From: Alphaproteobacteria bacterium
Lineage (GTDB): Bacteria; Pseudomonadota; Alphaproteobacteria; Acetobacterales; Acetobacteraceae
DNA length: 6,010 bases
Assembly (NCBI GenBank): GCA_013298245.1
Contig: JAAFHD010000236.1
Location: forward strand, 1-6,010
Direction of reading: 5' to 3'
Part shown: positions 4,794 to 6,010 of the stretch, piece after piece
Layout of the letters: the number at the start of each line of letters is the position of its first letter
How positions within the stretch are numbered: the first letter of the stretch is position 1
Translations under genes and position numbers: made by a program
The notes under the pieces: model-generated
Seen by the model: the letters and a program-made list of their open reading frames with translations, nothing else
The model's database searches: none
What the model was told of the DNA's origin: nothing

Positions 4794-4797
4794 ACCG

Positions 4798-6010
4798 ATG
4801 CGCCCCCTGCCAGCCCTGAGCTGGGCCGGCCTTGCCATCGGCCTGGCTGTCTCTGTGCCTTTGGCGGCCGTGGTCCTGGCCGCGACCGCGCCGGCGGGCG
4901 CTGTCTGGGGGCATATCGCCGCGACCACCCTGCCAGAGATGCTGGGCAATTCGGCCGCGCTGGTGGTGCTGGTGGCGCTGATGGCGGGCAGTGCGGGGGC
5001 GATCACCGCCTGGCTGGTCAGCACCTGTCGGTTCCCGGGGCATCGCGTGTTGGAAGTGGCGCTGCTGCTGCCGCTGGCCATGCCGGCCTATGTGTCGGGC
5101 TACGCCTATGTGTGGTTGCTGGAGGCCGCGGGGCCGGTGCAATCCAGCCTGCGCGCGGCCACCGGGCTGACCTTCCAGCAAATGGCCTGGTTCCCCGAAA
5201 TCCGGTCGCTGCCGGGGGCGTCGCTGGTGCTGGCGATGGTGCTGTATCCTTACGTCTATCTGCTGTGCCGCGCGGCGTTTTTGCAGCAATCCACCTGCCT
5301 GATCGAGGTCTCGCGCACCTTGGGCCATGGCCTGCCGCGCACCTTCATCCATGTGGCGCTGCCCTTGGCGCGCCCTGCCCTGGCGGCCGGCATCGCGCTG
5401 GTGCTGATGGAGGTGCTGGCCGATTTCGGCACGGTCCAACACTTCGGCGTCCGCACCTTCACCACCGGCATCTACGAGACCTGGTTCGGCATGGATGACC
5501 GCGGTGCCGCCAGCCAGCTGGCTGTGGCGCTGCTGGCGTGCGTGGCGATGCTGCTGTTGCTGGAACGCGCGGCCCGCGGGGACCGTCGCTTCCACCCGAC
5601 CACGACGCGCCACCCGCCCTTCCGCCCGGCGCAGTTGGTGGGGGTGAAGGGCTGGCTCGCAACCCTGGCCTGCACGGCGCCAGTGCTGGCCGGCTTCGTG
5701 CTGCCGGGCGGCGCGCTGCTGTGGCTGATGCTGCAGGCGGGCGATGGCCTGGCGCCGCATCGCTTCCTGCCCTTCGCGACGAATTCGCTGTTGTTGTCGG
5801 CACTGACGGCGGCGCTGGCGGTGGCGCTGGCGGCGGTGCTGGCCTGGGCGGTGCGGCTGCATGCGGGGCTGGTCACGCGCACCGCCACGCGCGTGGCGGG
5901 GCTGGGCTATGCGCTGCCGGGCAGCGTGATCGCGGTGGGGGTGCTGGTGCCCTTTGGCCTGCTGGACAACACGCTGGATGCCTGGGCGCGGACGCAGTTT
6001 GGGGTGTCGT
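4798..6010 (+). CDS. Iron(III) ABC transporter permease, FbpB-type (partial, 3' end missing)
   Basis: This is the first 404 residues of a double-domain inner-membrane permease. It would carry ferric iron released by a periplasmic binding protein, powered by a separate ATPase. Hydrophobic helices fill the sequence from residue 5. The first permease domain contains a clear EAA loop, EVSRTLGHGLPRTFIHVALP (170-189), then RPALAAG (192-198), which docks the ATPase. ADFGTVQHFGVRTFTTGIYE directly after it is typical of FbpB/SfuB iron permeases rather than ThiP. The second domain starts near FATNSLLLSALTAAL (from residue 326) and is cut off by the window edge. Full-length relatives have about 500-560 residues. 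The ATG at 4798 has no strong Shine-Dalgarno, and no better in-frame start is visible. It is divergent from secreted protein B, and the binding-protein and ATPase genes are not in this window. Confidence 0.88.
   Translation, partial: MRPLPALSWAGLAIGLAVSVPLAAVVLAATAPAGAVWGHIAATTLPEMLGNSAALVVLVALMAGSAGAITAWLVSTCRFPGHRVLEVALLLPLAMPAYVSGYAYVWLLEAAGPVQSSLRAATGLTFQQMAWFPEIRSLPGASLVLAMVLYPYVYLLCRAAFLQQSTCLIEVSRTLGHGLPRTFIHVALPLARPALAAGIALVLMEVLADFGTVQHFGVRTFTTGIYETWFGMDDRGAASQLAVALLACVAMLLLLERAARGDRRFHPTTTRHPPFRPAQLVGVKGWLATLACTAPVLAGFVLPGGALLWLMLQAGDGLAPHRFLPFATNSLLLSALTAALAVALAAVLAWAVRLHAGLVTRTATRVAGLGYALPGSVIAVGVLVPFGLLDNTLDAWARTQFGVS

Noticed and set aside
4778..4819. Short + strand frame MRMPRNRCAPCQP overlapping the permease start, possible upstream peptide
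   Set aside because: It has only 13 codons, no ribosome-binding site and no sign of selection. It is readily explained by chance.
4717..5862. - strand open frame of 381 codons opposite the iron permease
   Set aside because: The Gln/Arg/His-rich low-complexity product is the shadow of the permease, which has clear membrane helices and an EAA loop.

Overview
The window is very GC-rich, with compact genes, Ala/Arg-rich proteins and strong G/C third-position bias. Together with the protein families present (a DUF2125 protein, a YceI/cytochrome b561 pair, an FbpB-type iron permease), this suggests an alphaproteobacterium, most likely an Acetobacteraceae/Rhodospirillales relative. That placement is inference from composition and gene content, not from a marker gene.

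Left part (1-2401). The 3' end of an unrecognised + strand gene converges with a two-gene - strand operon, and a perfect 13-bp inverted repeat lies between them. The operon encodes a secreted YceI-family protein followed by a four-helix cytochrome b561, which overlaps it by 8 bp and starts at TTG. Divergent from yceI is a + strand DUF2125 envelope protein whose ATG sits directly below a -10-like element, so its mRNA may be leaderless.

Middle part (2402-4717). After a hairpin terminator comes a small single-ACT-domain protein (+). A strong bidirectional terminator then separates it from the most interesting block. In - strand transcription order this block is: a small secreted protein (copy B, 95 aa), a GAAA-tetraloop terminator, a LysR-type regulator, a paralogous small secreted protein (copy A, 94 aa), and a second GAAA-tetraloop terminator. 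The two secreted proteins have 74-residue mature parts that are 65/74 identical and match no family I recognise. Their promoter and 5' leader regions (about 123 bp) align without gaps, and a 62-bp stretch has a single mismatch. The leader is more conserved than the synonymous positions of the genes it precedes, and it can fold into small hairpins, one of which would pair with the Shine-Dalgarno sequence. This looks like a duplicated cassette with selected, or recently homogenised, RNA-level control, and a LysR gene lies between the copies.

Right part (4718-6010). Divergent from copy B is the start of a large iron(III)-type ABC transporter permease, which runs off the window. A short TGCGA-N11-TCGCA inverted repeat just upstream could be a Fur-like operator. 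No tRNA, rRNA, CRISPR or insertion sequence is visible, and no stretch over 300 bases lacks a gene.
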